Assembly: GCA_011088145.1 (NCBI GenBank)
Contig: JAALKG010000011.1
Coordinates: 1-35,021, forward strand
Direction of reading: 5' to 3'
Source: Cyanobacteria bacterium MH1_Bin12
GTDB lineage: Bacteria > Cyanobacteriota > Cyanobacteriia > Cyanobacteriales > Cyanobacteriaceae
DNA length: 35,021 bases
The notes under the pieces are model-generated. The model made no database searches, was not told the origin of the DNA, and worked only from the letters and a program-made list of their open reading frames with translations. A program made the translations under genes and the position numbers. Below are positions 17,071-25,926 of this stretch, in pieces; the stretch's first letter is position 1, and each line of letters starts with the position of its first letter.

Positions 17071-17835
17071 TTAACCAGAAAAAGAAGTTAGGTAAAGATA
17101 AGTACAAATAATAGCGAACAATGCACCAATCAAAGTATTAATAATATTAACAATTTCGTTAGTTAACCAATTAAATTTTTCTTGTAAGGTCGCACCAATT
17201 ACACTTTCTAAATTAGTGGCTATAAATGCCGCTAAAATACAGATGACGATCGCTACACCATCTATCATGTTAATCGACCATGCTAAAATGGCAATCACCA
17301 CACTAGCTATAATACCAGCTAAAGTACCTTCTAAACTAACTGCACCTTCTGTTCCTCTAGGTACTGGTTGAAAAGTTGTAATTAAGAAAGTACGTTTGCC
17401 ATAAACTTTACCAATTTCGCTGGCACAAGTGTCAGACAGTTTGGTGGCAAAACTAGCTACATAACCAATTAAAAACAATGATCTGTATTCGGGAAAGATA
17501 ACAGATGCGATCGCACACATCGTGGCAATTAAAGCACTACCCCAAACGTTTTCAGGTCCTCTTTTTCCTTCTCTTTTTTCAGCAATTCCCGCGGCCATTT
17601 TTTCTGCCATTCCCACACGAGTAATGGCAGAACCAGCTAGAAAATAAAACATCACCACCAAATAACCTGGCCACTGTAAACAACCCCAAACTATTACTCC
17701 TAAAAACCAAGCATGAAGATAACCCATGACGGTGAGTAGTTTTTTGAGGGAAATTAAACCAATGAGTAATAAGAAGGAGTTGAGACAAATAGCAACTAAC
17801 CAAGGATGAGACACAATCAAGTCAAGGTTATTCAT
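17071..17835 (-). CDS. DUF92 / TIGR00297 integral membrane protein, VTE6-like phytyl-phosphate kinase candidate
   Basis: The 254-residue protein has six or seven membrane helices and the family motifs KKLLTVMGYLHAWFLG, REGKRGPENVWGSA, and SDTCASEIGKVYGKRTFLITTFQPVPRGTEGAVSLEGT. Plant VTE6 and its Synechocystis counterpart belong to DUF92 and convert phytyl phosphate to phytyl diphosphate for tocopherol and chlorophyll salvage; the CTP/polyprenol-kinase-like motifs agree. The specific substrate here is inferred. It sits between cysC (39 bases upstream) and gun4 (138 bases downstream), all on the minus strand. Start ATG at 17833-17835. Confidence 0.85.
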   Translation of the reverse strand: MNNLDLIVSHPWLVAICLNSFLLLIGLISLKKLLTVMGYLHAWFLGVIVWGCLQWPGYLVVMFYFLAGSAITRVGMAEKMAAGIAEKREGKRGPENVWGSALIATMCAIASVIFPEYRSLFLIGYVASFATKLSDTCASEIGKVYGKRTFLITTFQPVPRGTEGAVSLEGTLAGIIASVVIAILAWSINMIDGVAIVICILAAFIATNLESVIGATLQEKFNWLTNEIVNIINTLIGALFAIICTYLYLTSFSG

Positions 17836-17874
17836 AAGTTATTCGTTGTATATGATTATCCACAAATGTTGGTT

Positions 17875-18420
17875 TTAAACAGTGACAGGTTCGGATAAAT
17901 AACCTAATTCTTGTAAACTAGCAAAGACTTTATTTATACTCTCATCTAATTCTTCTAAGTCTGTACGACATTCAATTTCTGGACTAGTTGGAGGTTCATA
18001 AGGATCGCTTACACCTGTAAACATTTTTATTTCACCAGAGCGAGCTTTTTTGTATAATCCTTTAACATCTCTATCTTCGCAAACGGATAAAGGTGCATTC
18101 ACAAATACCTCGACGAAATTACCAATTTTCTCTTTTACTTCTTCTCTTACTCCACGATAAGGAGAAATAGCGGATACAATTACAATGACATCATTACGAG
18201 TTAACAAATCAGCGACAAAACCGATACGGCGAATATTAGTGTCTCGATCTTCTTTACTGAAACCTAAACCTTTGGTTAAATTAGTACGAACGATGTCTCC
18301 ATCTAAAACTTCTATTTTATAACCCTGTTCTTTTAATTTCTTTGCGACTTGTTCGCTAATGGTGGTTTTACCAGCACCACTTAATCCTGTAAACCAAACC
18401 GTTACGCCTTTTTGTCCCAT
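17875..18420 (-). CDS. cysC: Adenylylsulfate (APS) kinase
   Basis: CysC phosphorylates adenosine 5'-phosphosulfate to PAPS in sulfate assimilation. The P-loop TGLSGAGKTT is at residues 11-20, followed by LDGDIVRTNLTKGLGFSKEDRDTNIRRIGFVA, the IVSAISPYRGVREE loop, the FVNAPLSVCEDRDVKGLYKKAR lid and GVSDPYEPP. Length of 181 is normal for a stand-alone kinase without the fused ATP sulfurylase. Start ATG at 18418-18420. The gene precedes the VTE6-like gene by 39 bases and may be cotranscribed with it. Confidence 0.97.
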   Translation of the reverse strand: MGQKGVTVWFTGLSGAGKTTISEQVAKKLKEQGYKIEVLDGDIVRTNLTKGLGFSKEDRDTNIRRIGFVADLLTRNDVIVIVSAISPYRGVREEVKEKIGNFVEVFVNAPLSVCEDRDVKGLYKKARSGEIKMFTGVSDPYEPPTSPEIECRTDLEELDESINKVFASLQELGYLSEPVTV

Positions 18421-18649
18421 GACTATTGTATAAATATTTTTACTAAAATTTAATCTGCTCTAAAGTATTGTACAAGCGGTAGTTATTCCACACAAGCAAT
18501 TTTGAACTATACCAACAAACGAATTTATTCGGACAAATTGAATTGTTCTAAGCTTATAAAGATTAAGTTATATTTGGAACAAACCACTAGAGTCGATCGC
18601 ATTTACATCATACAATAACCTCATTTCAGAATGGGAGCCCACAGCTATA

Positions 18650-19153
18650 TTATTCTGGCATGATTGATTTTAAACTAGCTAAAGCAGACCAACGATCGTC
18701 TTTTGTGATCTCATCGTTATTATCTTCTTCTGGTGAAGGTGGCTGACAATCATTTCCACAAAGATTTCTCAACGGCATCGCCAGAGATAGTTGTTCATAA
18801 ATCCATGACTGAACAATCAATTCTCCATTGGGTGGCAATGTTTCGGATAAGTCTTCGGTCACTATTTCTCTTTCTAAGGGTAAAGAAAAATTATCAGGTG
18901 GATGTTGTAGAAGGATTATTTCTGTAGTGTCCACTGTCAAACGATAATTAAAAGTTTGTAAACAGCGATCACAAGTTAAGGTTAAAATCGTATCTGCTTT
19001 TAAAGTTATTTCTAAATAATTGTGACTATGGGTGACTCGAAAACTGCCTTTAACAGGGGTTAAAGTTTCTAACTCGCTAATATAATCATTAAGCTGAAAT
19101 TCATATGTCCGTTCGGGCATTTTCAGCAATTGTGGAATAAATATATTGTCCAT
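18650..19153 (-). CDS. yceD: YceD / DUF177 family protein
   Basis: DUF177 proteins carry a zinc-ribbon-like pair of cysteine motifs and in bacteria and plastids are linked to 23S rRNA and large ribosomal subunit accumulation. Here CDRC (about residues 61-64) and CGNDC (about 132-136) are both present, with VKGSFRVTHSHNYLEI between strands. I prefer the ATG at 19151-19153 (MDNIFIPQLLKMPERTYEFQL), giving 167 residues, over the ORF-track TTG 13 codons earlier, because family members begin near this point. It is the last gene of the rpmH-rnpA-PH-yidC-jag-yceD series. Confidence 0.88.
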   Translation of the reverse strand: MDNIFIPQLLKMPERTYEFQLNDYISELETLTPVKGSFRVTHSHNYLEITLKADTILTLTCDRCLQTFNYRLTVDTTEIILLQHPPDNFSLPLEREIVTEDLSETLPPNGELIVQSWIYEQLSLAMPLRNLCGNDCQPPSPEEDNNDEITKDDRWSALASLKSIMPE

Positions 19154-19298
19154 AGGAACTTCTAAAATAATTGTCTGTGTAACTAAAGTCAAAGGCAGAT
19201 TAAGATAATCACCGATAGTTTAAATGATTATCTTGAATTTCTTCTGACCTTAATTTAATTTGCTGAAAGATTGTTCGTTCAAGTTGATTAAATCTTTA

Positions 19299-19787
19299 TT
19301 AACGTAACTTGATAACTAAACGACGATCAGGTTCATTTCCTTGACTTTCTGTCGATAAATCTCCCGATTTCTCTAAAAAGCTATGAATTTGACGACGTTC
19401 CACAGAAGATAAAAAGCGAATTTCTTCGGAAACTCCTGTTACACGTACTTTATCCGCGGCTCTTTGTGCGATCGCCATTAATTCTGCTTGACGACGAATA
19501 CGATAACCATTTAACTCTACGGTAAAAAATCTTTGCGTTCCTTCTTCTGTATTTATATTGAGTAAAACATTAGCTAAATATTGAATAGCATCTATCGTTT
19601 CTCCTTTTTGACCTGTTAAATTCTCGATAGTTTTAGCATTTAAACTTTTTTCATCAATAGTAAGCCAAGAAGAAAGTATTTTTTCTCCATTTTCTTCAAT
19701 TCTACCGAGGTTAACAGTAGCTGAAACGCCCATTAACTGCAATAAAGTTTCTAACCATTTCTGTCCTCGTTGGATTTGTTCATCCAT
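19299..19787 (-). CDS. jag: Jag/KhpB-type RNA-binding protein (KH and R3H domains)
   Basis: The 162-residue protein has a KH region (about 45-100, with LTGQKGETIDAIQYLANVLLN, the GxxG-like loop being GQKG) and a C-terminal R3H domain (ERRQIHSFLEKSGDLSTESQGNEPDRRLVIKL). The extra N-terminal Jag domain of Gram-positive KhpB is absent, as is common in cyanobacteria. Such proteins bind RNA and are thought to act with KhpA. The position directly after yidC is the conserved place for this gene across bacteria. Start ATG at 19785-19787. Confidence 0.92.
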   Translation of the reverse strand: MDEQIQRGQKWLETLLQLMGVSATVNLGRIEENGEKILSSWLTIDEKSLNAKTIENLTGQKGETIDAIQYLANVLLNINTEEGTQRFFTVELNGYRIRRQAELMAIAQRAADKVRVTGVSEEIRFLSSVERRQIHSFLEKSGDLSTESQGNEPDRRLVIKLR

Positions 19788-19998
19788 AATTAATTTAAAA
19801 TTCCGTAACTATGATTTGACTAGGATATTGCATAAGGATTTAAGCGTCCACAATTCAAATTATTAGCAAAAAACTACGAATTGTAAGAGGGATTTGCCTA
19901 AAAATAAAGTATCAGTCGATCGAACTTATAAAGCGGATGACTGATAGCTATAGGCCAATGGGATCTGGATTATTTATTAATCTTTAATCACTGAATCC

Positions 19999-21147
19999 TT
20001 ATGATGTTTTTTCTTTCTTTTTGCCACTTTTTTTCTCAAAAGGAATCGCGGTTCTTCCTTTTTCAGCTTTTTGCCTGTCATCCACTATTTTCTGGATGTT
20101 TTCAGGTAAAGGTTCTCTGGTTAAGATCAGAGTTTGAATTGTTTGGAAAATGTTAGCTATGACAATATACATTAACACCCCTGCTGGTAAGGGGAAAAAT
20201 AAGAACATACCTGAAAAAAGAATCGGTGTAATCTTATTAATAGATTGTTGTTGGTCATTTCCACTTTTGGGTTGTCCTGCGGCAGATAATTCTTGGTTAA
20301 GATAAATACCAAAACCAAAGAAAATAACCATCAAGAGTATATCCCAATTGATCGAACCATCATCACTAGTAACTCCAACTCTTCCCAATGCTTTAATAAA
20401 GAGAAAACCTTGATCAGCAGCAATACCAGGGATGGTAACTTTAATGCTGGCTTCTCCTGAAGACAATGCTTCGATTACACCTTGTTCATTAATATTAATT
20501 CTTTCTTGACCTTTGGTGATTTCCCAACGTGGTTTTAAGGACTCACTATTGTTATATTCATCAATCAATTCTGAGAAGGATTTTCCTTGAGCCGTTTGTA
20601 ATAGGATAGGTTCTTTTTCCCCTATTACCAACTTATTGCCCGTTGGTAAAATAGCCGAAATTTTTCTGTGATCACCATCAGTTACAAACACATTTTGGGA
20701 TTTAATTTCTACGGCTTCAGGTTGAATTCGCTCGACTTGTTCTTGGGGAAAAACTTGTAAATCTACGGTATAGTTAATATCCGCAAATGGTGATCCTCTT
20801 AAAGTAGCAAATAATGCAAATAAAATCGGCATTTGTAAAAGTAATGGTAAGCATCCTGCGAGGGGATTACCAAACTCTTGCATAATTTGGCCCATTTCCT
20901 CTTGTTGCTTTTGAGGATTGTCTTTATATTTAGCCTTAATCTCTTCTTGTCTTTGTTTCATTAATGGCTGAGTAATACGCATTTTCCTCATATTGCGGAT
21001 TTGTCCCGCACTAAGAGGATAAACGGCAAATCGTACCACTAATGTGAGTGCTACGATACCAAAGCCATAACTAGGCACAATCCCATAGAAAAAATCTAGG
21101 ATTGGCAACATTATGTTAGTGGATATAAAACCTATACCAAAATCCAT
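19999..21147 (-). CDS. yidC: Membrane protein insertase YidC/Oxa1
   Basis: YidC inserts proteins into plasma and thylakoid membranes, alone or with SecYEG. The family order is visible: a helix near 20-45 with [17 protein letters not shown] (conserved Arg), the cytoplasmic [26 protein letters not shown] helices, then [29 protein letters not shown], a large polar insertion at about 130-260, and C-terminal helices ending with [27 protein letters not shown]. The insertion between helices is longer than in Oxa1 and typical of cyanobacterial forms. The tail is strongly basic ([11 protein letters not shown]). It lies in the conserved rpmH-rnpA cluster. Confidence 0.96.
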   Translation of the reverse strand: MDFGIGFISTNIMLPILDFFYGIVPSYGFGIVALTLVVRFAVYPLSAGQIRNMRKMRITQPLMKQRQEEIKAKYKDNPQKQQEEMGQIMQEFGNPLAGCLPLLLQMPILFALFATLRGSPFADINYTVDLQVFPQEQVERIQPEAVEIKSQNVFVTDGDHRKISAILPTGNKLVIGEKEPILLQTAQGKSFSELIDEYNNSESLKPRWEITKGQERININEQGVIEALSSGEASIKVTIPGIAADQGFLFIKALGRVGVTSDDGSINWDILLMVIFFGFGIYLNQELSAAGQPKSGNDQQQSINKITPILFSGMFLFFPLPAGVLMYIVIANIFQTIQTLILTREPLPENIQKIVDDRQKAEKGRTAIPFEKKSGKKKEKTS

Positions 21148-21253
21148 TGTGATCTCGTTTGCTTTACTATAACTTTTTTAATTGTGATCTGAAATAACTA
21201 TTAACAAATAATTTAACGCTTCATTATTGAAGACAAATTGTCAAGAGAAAATT

Positions 21254-21646
21254 TTATTTGGCGATCGCCTCTAAAGGTCTGCCTGTTTTATCTGCTGCAC
21301 GTTCGGTAATATAGTCATAAATTTGGCGAAATTTGGGTAAAGCTCGCATTTCTAAACGACTTCCGTCTTTGAGGGTCACAACAATATCACCCCAAAAACC
21401 AAGACCTCTGGCTACTTTTTTGACTAGAACTACTTCTGAATAGATAATATCTGTACGATCTTTACCCATCCAACCTCCACTAACTGATATACGACGATCG
21501 GTAAAACGATAACGTAACCAGATAGCGCGGACAATAGCGCCCACAGTCAAAGGTAAACAGATAACTGTAAAAGCTAGTAAAACATTTATGACTAAATCCC
21601 CCAGATGAGGTCCACCTTCATAAAAAACTTCTTCTCTAATACCCAT
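21254..21646 (-). CDS. PH-domain (bPH2/YdbT-like) membrane protein of the rnpA-yidC cluster
   Basis: The 130-residue protein has one or two N-terminal helices (LVINVLLAFTVICLPLTVGAIVRAIWL, about residues 17-43) followed by a bacterial PH domain (YRFTDRRISVSGGWMGKDRTDIIYSEVVLVKKVARGLGFWGDIVVTLKDGSRLEM). It starts inside the 3' end of rnpA (11-base overlap), implying translational coupling, and precedes yidC. The same gene sits between rnpA and yidC in other cyanobacteria as I recall; a role in membrane-protein biogenesis is inferred from place only. Confidence 0.85.
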   Translation of the reverse strand: MGIREEVFYEGGPHLGDLVINVLLAFTVICLPLTVGAIVRAIWLRYRFTDRRISVSGGWMGKDRTDIIYSEVVLVKKVARGLGFWGDIVVTLKDGSRLEMRALPKFRQIYDYITERAADKTGRPLEAIAK

Positions 21647-22004
21647 GAATTATTTCTGCTTTAATTAACAACTTCTCTAATTCTCTCAAAAAATGTTCAT
21701 ATTTGCATTCTTTAGCTTCTGCTTTTACAACAATGACAATCATCCAAGAAGAAGATAGTCGTGGTAATAGACAGCGAAATATACTTCTAATTTGTCTTTT
21801 AATACGATTGCGAACGACGGCTTTTTTGCTTACTTTGCGACTGATAGAAATGCCTATTTTGGTGTCAATAGGTTCTGTTTCTAATGGTGTATCCGCTCGA
21901 AAAGCCCTCAGAATAAAATAACGACTAGAGCGGCGAATACCTTTCTTGTAAACAGTTTGAAAGTCTGAACGCCGTTTCAGCCGATGTCTTGATGGTAGTC
22001 CCAC
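21636..22004 (-). CDS. rnpA: Ribonuclease P protein component
   Basis: RnpA binds the RNase P RNA and aids removal of tRNA 5' leaders. The 122 residues show the family layout: MGLPSRHRLKRRSDFQTVYKKGIR at the N terminus, the GISISRKVSKKAVVRNRIKRQIRSIFR core with the RNR signature, and a C-terminal VIVVKAEAKECKYEHFLRELEKLL. The start is ATG at 22002-22004. It follows rpmH by 83 bases and overlaps the PH-domain gene by 11. Confidence 0.95.
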   Translation of the reverse strand: MGLPSRHRLKRRSDFQTVYKKGIRRSSRYFILRAFRADTPLETEPIDTKIGISISRKVSKKAVVRNRIKRQIRSIFRCLLPRLSSSWMIVIVVKAEAKECKYEHFLRELEKLLIKAEIIHGY

Positions 22005-22087
22005 CTATTTTTTATACTAATTAAATAAAAAGTTAGAGATGATTTCTGTGTATGTGTCACGATAAATTCGAGCGTCAAATAGACAGA

Positions 22088-22225
22088 CTAAACAGCAAGT
22101 CTGTTTCTACCTTTTTTGCGACGTGCTTGAATCACTTTACGACCATTTTTGGTTCTCATTCTACTACGAAAACCAGAAGTTCTTTTTTGTTTTCTTCTCG
22201 TTCCATTTAATGTATGCTTACTCAA
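22088..22225 (-). CDS. rpmH: 50S ribosomal protein L34 (missed by the ORF track)
   Basis: A 45-codon minus-strand frame reads [20 protein letters not shown], then [20 protein letters not shown] and RLAV, the very basic sequence of L34 in the large ribosomal subunit. The start must be TTG: AGGAGG lies eight bases upstream at an ideal spacing, and no ATG precedes residue 23. The frame is absent from the supplied track, presumably for its size. It heads the conserved rpmH-rnpA-PH-yidC-jag-yceD cluster. Confidence 0.97.
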   Translation of the reverse strand: MSKHTLNGTRRKQKRTSGFRSRMRTKNGRKVIQARRKKGRNRLAV

Positions 22226-22400
22226 TTTTTTATCCTCCTATTTTCTTTTTTTCTGATGACGAAAAAAACTACCATTTCACATTATAAATTAAATACCTTA
22301 ACCTCGTCCAGATTTATCTTCATTTGAGGATTTCTCGAGTCCAAATCCGTCTAAGATACTCCGCTCAATCAATATTTATTTGTTTTATGTTATTATTGTT

Positions 22401-22428
22401 GTATATATGAATATACGTTCATATATAC
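22401..22428 (+). promoter_or_regulatory. SmtB/ZiaR-type operator over the metallothionein promoter
   Basis: gtatatatgaa and ttcatatatac are perfect 11-base inverted arms around six bases. The core TGAA-N6-TTCA with AT-rich flanks is the 12-2-12 type of site bound by SmtB, ZiaR and BmtR repressors. It begins at a TTGTTG that could be a -35 box, so a bound repressor would block the promoter of the metallothionein gene 28 bases downstream. Confidence 0.85.
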
Positions 22429-22455
22429 ATACAAAGAAAAAGGAGGAAATTAAAA

Positions 22456-22629
22456 ATGGCAAGTACAACAGTTAAATCAATTCAATGTAGTTGTTCTTCT
22501 TGTGTATGTGTTGTAGATCCAAATAATGCGATCGTCAAAGAAGGAAAATACTATTGTTGTCAAGGCTGTGCTGAAGGTCATGTGAATGGTAATGGCTCTG
22601 GAAATAGTGGCTGTGGATGCAACAGTTAA
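22456..22629 (+). CDS. smtA: SmtA/BmtA-type metallothionein (missed by the ORF track)
   Basis: The 57-residue protein binds zinc or other soft metals in a cysteine-thiolate cluster. Cysteines are at 11, 13, 16, 18, 34, 35, 38, 53 and 55 (CSCSSCVC, YYCCQGCAEGH, CGC), nine as in Synechococcus SmtA, but one C-terminal Cys is lost and an extra one follows C34. Of the three His ligands known for SmtA only the AEGH/ADGH histidine remains; both near the C terminus are Ser or Asn. A strong ribosome binding site AAAGGAGG precedes the ATG by ten bases or so. The gene is controlled through the operator at 22401-22428 and converges on the SmtB-type gene 36 bases away. Confidence 0.95.
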   Translation: MASTTVKSIQCSCSSCVCVVDPNNAIVKEGKYYCCQGCAEGHVNGNGSGNSGCGCNS

Positions 22630-22665
22630 ACAACTGGCAAAAAATAAATGAGAACTTAAAGAGGG

Positions 22666-23067
22666 TCATTCATCCGTTTCAGCTAAATGTTCAAGCACAG
22701 AATAGTATAAATCTAAGACGTGATGATCTAAAAGACGGTAATAAACTTTACGCCCTCTTTTTTGATAGGCCACCAGACGCATTACTTTAAGAGTTCTTAG
22801 TTGATGAGAAACTGCCGATTCGCTCATGTTTAAAGTAGCGGCTAAATCACAAACGCATAATTCTTGTTGAGCTAAAATAGACAAAATTCGCAAACGATTA
22901 GAATCACCCAAGAGGCTAAAAAATTCTGCCATTCTTTGAGCTTTGTCGATGTCTAAAGTTTTATGTTGATATGTCTCAATTAAACCCGATTCAACGCCAT
23001 GAGGAGAACAAGATATTAGGTCAGTTTCTGAAAAGCTTGATTTGACGACTGATTTAGGTACTTTCAT
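22666..23067 (-). CDS. smtB: SmtB/ZiaR-type zinc-sensing repressor
   Basis: A 133-residue winged-helix repressor that leaves DNA when zinc (or cadmium, cobalt) is bound. The alpha-5 site is complete: D114, H116, H127 and E130 (DHH...EHLAE) have the SmtB spacing. The alpha-3 cysteines C71 and C73 (ELCVCDL) and an N-terminal C20/H23 pair could form the second site known from ZiaR. DNA-binding helix: [19 protein letters not shown]. It is convergent with the metallothionein gene, not divergent as in Synechococcus, so its own promoter is separate from the operator at 22401. I cannot see a matching operator directly upstream of 23067. Confidence 0.93.
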   Translation of the reverse strand: MKVPKSVVKSSFSETDLISCSPHGVESGLIETYQHKTLDIDKAQRMAEFFSLLGDSNRLRILSILAQQELCVCDLAATLNMSESAVSHQLRTLKVMRLVAYQKRGRKVYYRLLDHHVLDLYYSVLEHLAETDE

Positions 23068-23396
23068 TCTTCATTCACAATGGTTGATTGGTTGATTCAA
23101 CTATTGTAACTATAACAGTCTGTCTGGTGATCCATAAAATTGACGATCAAAAATCAACTACAGAAGATATTGCTTGAACCATTGAGCAACCTTATTAAAT
23201 TCTCTACCATAGAGTTTTTCTCGTATCAAAAAGCGATCGCTTAACATTCATAAAACTTTAATTAACGACTTGAGATCAAAATAAAGACTCATCAACTTTA
23301 TCCTCTGAAAACTTCGTCTAGCAAAGACTTATTAATTTGTCTGAATTGAAGATATTAAAAGTTTAGAATTAATAATTAACAATAATTTGAGAATGA
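23068..23396. other. Gap with a 29-codon remnant-like ORF
   Basis: The minus strand has an ATG frame at 23158-23247 reading MLSDRFLIREKLYGREFNKV and on to QYLL. The first half recalls the SDRF-IP-KLYGRE entrance of the AAA ATPase region in large cyanobacterial kinase proteins, the second half does not. It is probably a rearranged fragment. A HIP1 site lies within it. The rest of the gap shows only AT-rich sequence. Confidence 0.35.
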
Positions 23397-25460
23397 TCAA
23401 CTTTGCTGTGAAATTATTTGTTGATAAAGAAGTATTTTTTTTTCCAGCGTAGATGAAGAAAAAGTCTTAGTAATATATTCATTCATATCAACAGATAAAC
23501 TTTTTTCTCGATCGCTCTTAAAGGTATTATCAGTAATATCGATAATATAAGGTTGCTTGTTATTTGTCCGAAGATGTGTCCGAATCCAATCACAAGCCTT
23601 CATACCATCAGTATCAGACATTTGGATATCCATTAAAATGAGATCGTAATTTACTTTTTGTACTATTTCAATTACTTCTGAATAATTCGTTGCTAAATCA
23701 GCTTGATAATCGAATTTTTTCAAGACCAATAAAACAGCTTTGCAATTAGGGAGATTATCATCAGCAACAAGAATATTAATCTTAGAGGGAGAAACAGTCT
23801 TGGAAGAATTAATAATATCAGTGGATACATCTTGACTAACAGAGGATTTAGGTAAGGGTGCGACAATGGTAAAGTAAAAAATTGAACCTTCATTCTCCCC
23901 ACTTTGTAGCCAAATTTCACCTCCCATCATCTCAACAAGATATTTACTAATAATTAATCCTAAACCAATCCCACCATATTGACGAGTAGAAGAACTGTCC
24001 AATTGAGAGAAAACTTTAAATAAATCTTTTTGACGATTTTTAGGAATCCCAATACCTGTATCCCTGATCTTAAATAATAATTGGTAAACAGAATTATTAT
24101 TCTGCGTTTCTATCTTCTCTGCCATGAGAGTGACAATTATTTCTCCCTCATGAGTAAATTTTAGGGAATTTTTAATTAAATTTAAGAGAATTTGTTTTAA
24201 GCGAAAAGCATCACCAATAATTTGTGCAGGAATAATACCCTGTGGTTTAAAAACTAAATGTAAACCTTTGTTTTCTGCTTCTGCTGCAATACTTAATGAC
24301 TCAATTACATTTTTGACGCATTCTTGTGGTGAAAAACACTGATTATTTAATTCTAATTTATTGAACTCTATCTTAGAAAAATCGAGAATATCATTAATGA
24401 TAGTTAATAAATTTTCACTACTATCAAAAATAATATCGAGTAAATCTTTTTGTTCTAAGGTTACAGATGTATCTTGTAACAGTTCAGTCATGCCCATAAT
24501 ACCATTCATGGGAGTCCGAAGTTCATGACTCATCATTGCCAGAAACTGATTTTTAGCAATGTTTGCCGCCTCGGCATCCTTTTTTGCAATTACTAATAAA
24601 TTGTTATGAATTTGAGATTTTAATAACAAATCAATAATCCATCCCAAAAGACCTGATAATATGATGCCAATCATTAAAATTGTCAAGGGCATTGCTGAAG
24701 TATATTTTTCAATGAAGGAATTATTAGGAATAATAACTATTTGCCAATTAATTCCTCCATAATTAATTTCGATCGATTCTTGCCATTTTAAATTATCTTG
24801 AGGAGGAGAATAAATACTACTATGAATTAATTGTTTATCTTCATAAATAAAGAGTTGAAATCCTTTCCATCTTTGTAATCTTGATAAAGCATTAATAAAA
24901 TTGGGTAATTTAAATATTTGGAGAATATAACCATCAAATTGATTTTGATTATTATTACTAAAAATTGGTGAATAAATAAAAAATCCTTTACCTCCTTTCT
25001 CCAAATTTATCGCTTTACTAATAAGGGTAGGGATGTTTGGCTTTTGAGTTGGTAAAACTGATTGATCCAGAGATTTTATAACTGTTTCAATATTTGTTCT
25101 TTGATTACGAGAATCTACTATCCACAATAATTTATTATTTCGATCGATTCTGATAAGAGCATCATAATCTCCATCGTATGGAAAATCTGTTTTGATTTGT
25201 TGAGATAGATGTACTTTTAAATCATTAGTAACTTGCTTATTACTATCGAATTTTTGTAAATTACCGACACGATAATCAAACTCTCTTTTAATTCGACTAT
25301 TTAGGGAAATCAACTCAAGTTTTGCTAAATTTCTTACTTGATTATTTTCTTGATCTTTTAAAATATTAAATACATAAATTGTAATTAATGCTGCTAGAAA
25401 CGATATTATCAGAGGAATGTAACTTTTATTTTTCCTCAAAGAATCTAAGTTTATGGTCAT
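23397..25460 (-). CDS. Hybrid sensor histidine kinase with extracytoplasmic sensor and receiver domain
   Basis: The 687-residue protein has a first membrane helix at about 14-34, an extracytoplasmic sensor of some 215 residues of CHASE-like appearance ([30 protein letters not shown] near 159), and a second helix at about 256-280. HisKA follows with phospho-His 312 ([11 protein letters not shown]), an HATPase domain at about 415-535 ([46 protein letters not shown]), and a C-terminal receiver at about 563-675 with ILVADDN and LILMDIQMS (phospho-Asp). The receiver has YITKTFS where YIxKP is usual. No response regulator gene is adjacent; phosphorelay to a distant partner is likely. The sensed signal is unknown. 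Confidence 0.92.
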   Translation of the reverse strand: MTINLDSLRKNKSYIPLIISFLAALITIYVFNILKDQENNQVRNLAKLELISLNSRIKREFDYRVGNLQKFDSNKQVTNDLKVHLSQQIKTDFPYDGDYDALIRIDRNNKLLWIVDSRNQRTNIETVIKSLDQSVLPTQKPNIPTLISKAINLEKGGKGFFIYSPIFSNNNQNQFDGYILQIFKLPNFINALSRLQRWKGFQLFIYEDKQLIHSSIYSPPQDNLKWQESIEINYGGINWQIVIIPNNSFIEKYTSAMPLTILMIGIILSGLLGWIIDLLLKSQIHNNLLVIAKKDAEAANIAKNQFLAMMSHELRTPMNGIMGMTELLQDTSVTLEQKDLLDIIFDSSENLLTIINDILDFSKIEFNKLELNNQCFSPQECVKNVIESLSIAAEAENKGLHLVFKPQGIIPAQIIGDAFRLKQILLNLIKNSLKFTHEGEIIVTLMAEKIETQNNNSVYQLLFKIRDTGIGIPKNRQKDLFKVFSQLDSSSTRQYGGIGLGLIISKYLVEMMGGEIWLQSGENEGSIFYFTIVAPLPKSSVSQDVSTDIINSSKTVSPSKINILVADDNLPNCKAVLLVLKKFDYQADLATNYSEVIEIVQKVNYDLILMDIQMSDTDGMKACDWIRTHLRTNNKQPYIIDITDNTFKSDREKSLSVDMNEYITKTFSSSTLEKKILLYQQIISQQS

Positions 25461-25854
25461 AAAAGGAAATAATCTTAATCCAATAAAATTAAGATTTCAA
25501 AGACTTTATTTAAAATACTCTAAGTCATTTAATCATAACTCAAAATCATTCTTGTTTAATTTCAATATTATTTTAACTATATTTTGGATAGTTTTCTCCA
25601 TGATATTATAAGCTTTACAGAATAATTATTTGAGGAATAGTTCATCAAATAATTATTCACTTCTAAGCTAACTTGAATTTGATTTTTCATGATCAACAAA
25701 AATTCTAGAATAAGCTGATAGTAATGAAAATGTGTTACTGATTCATGACTATTTAAAATGTTTGCTTGTTTGACCATGGATTGCCCCTGATGTTTTTCTC
25801 ACCACCTTGCATTTTTTTAAAAGTGTTGTTATAATTGGTAAATGTGTTAAGCAA
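25461..25854. other. AT-rich gap upstream of the hybrid kinase
   Basis: A 66-codon ORF of the track (25577-25777, minus) lies here. Its product (LILEFLLIMKNQIQVSLEV) is low in complexity, lacks a ribosome binding site and matches nothing I know, so I do not annotate it as a gene. Promoters for the kinase (minus) and the tRNA (plus) should be in this stretch; TTGCAT and TATAAT-like sequences occur near 25806-25835. Confidence 0.4.
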
Positions 25855-25926
25855 TCCTCGATAGCTCAGCGGTAGAGCAATCGGCTGTTAACCGATCGGT
25901 CGTAGGTTCGAATCCTACTCGGGGAG
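25855..25926 (+). tRNA. tRNA-Asn (anticodon GUU)
   Basis: The 72-base cloverleaf is complete: acceptor TCCTCGA pairs with TCGGGGA (one G-U), D arm agctcagcggtagagc, anticodon arm with loop ctGTTaa, and T arm gtaggTTCGAatcctac. Discriminator base is G. CCA is not encoded, so it must be added by the cca product. Confidence 0.97.

Noticed and set aside
17579-17803. 74-residue ORF in another frame of the VTE6-like gene
   Set aside because: Overlaps conserved membrane segments of the real gene and shows no family features.
18733-18927. 64-residue plus-strand ORF inside yceD
   Set aside because: Antisense shadow of the conserved yceD region.
21703-21921. 72-residue plus-strand ORF inside rnpA
   Set aside because: Antisense to the conserved RNR core of rnpA.
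23720-23920. 66-residue minus-strand ORF in another frame of the hybrid kinase
   Set aside because: Lies between the HATPase and receiver domains of the real gene, Leu-rich shadow.
25577-25777. 66-residue minus-strand ORF upstream of the hybrid kinase
   Set aside because: Not overlapped by another gene, but it has no ribosome binding site, no recognisable motif and an AT-driven residue composition; support is too weak.
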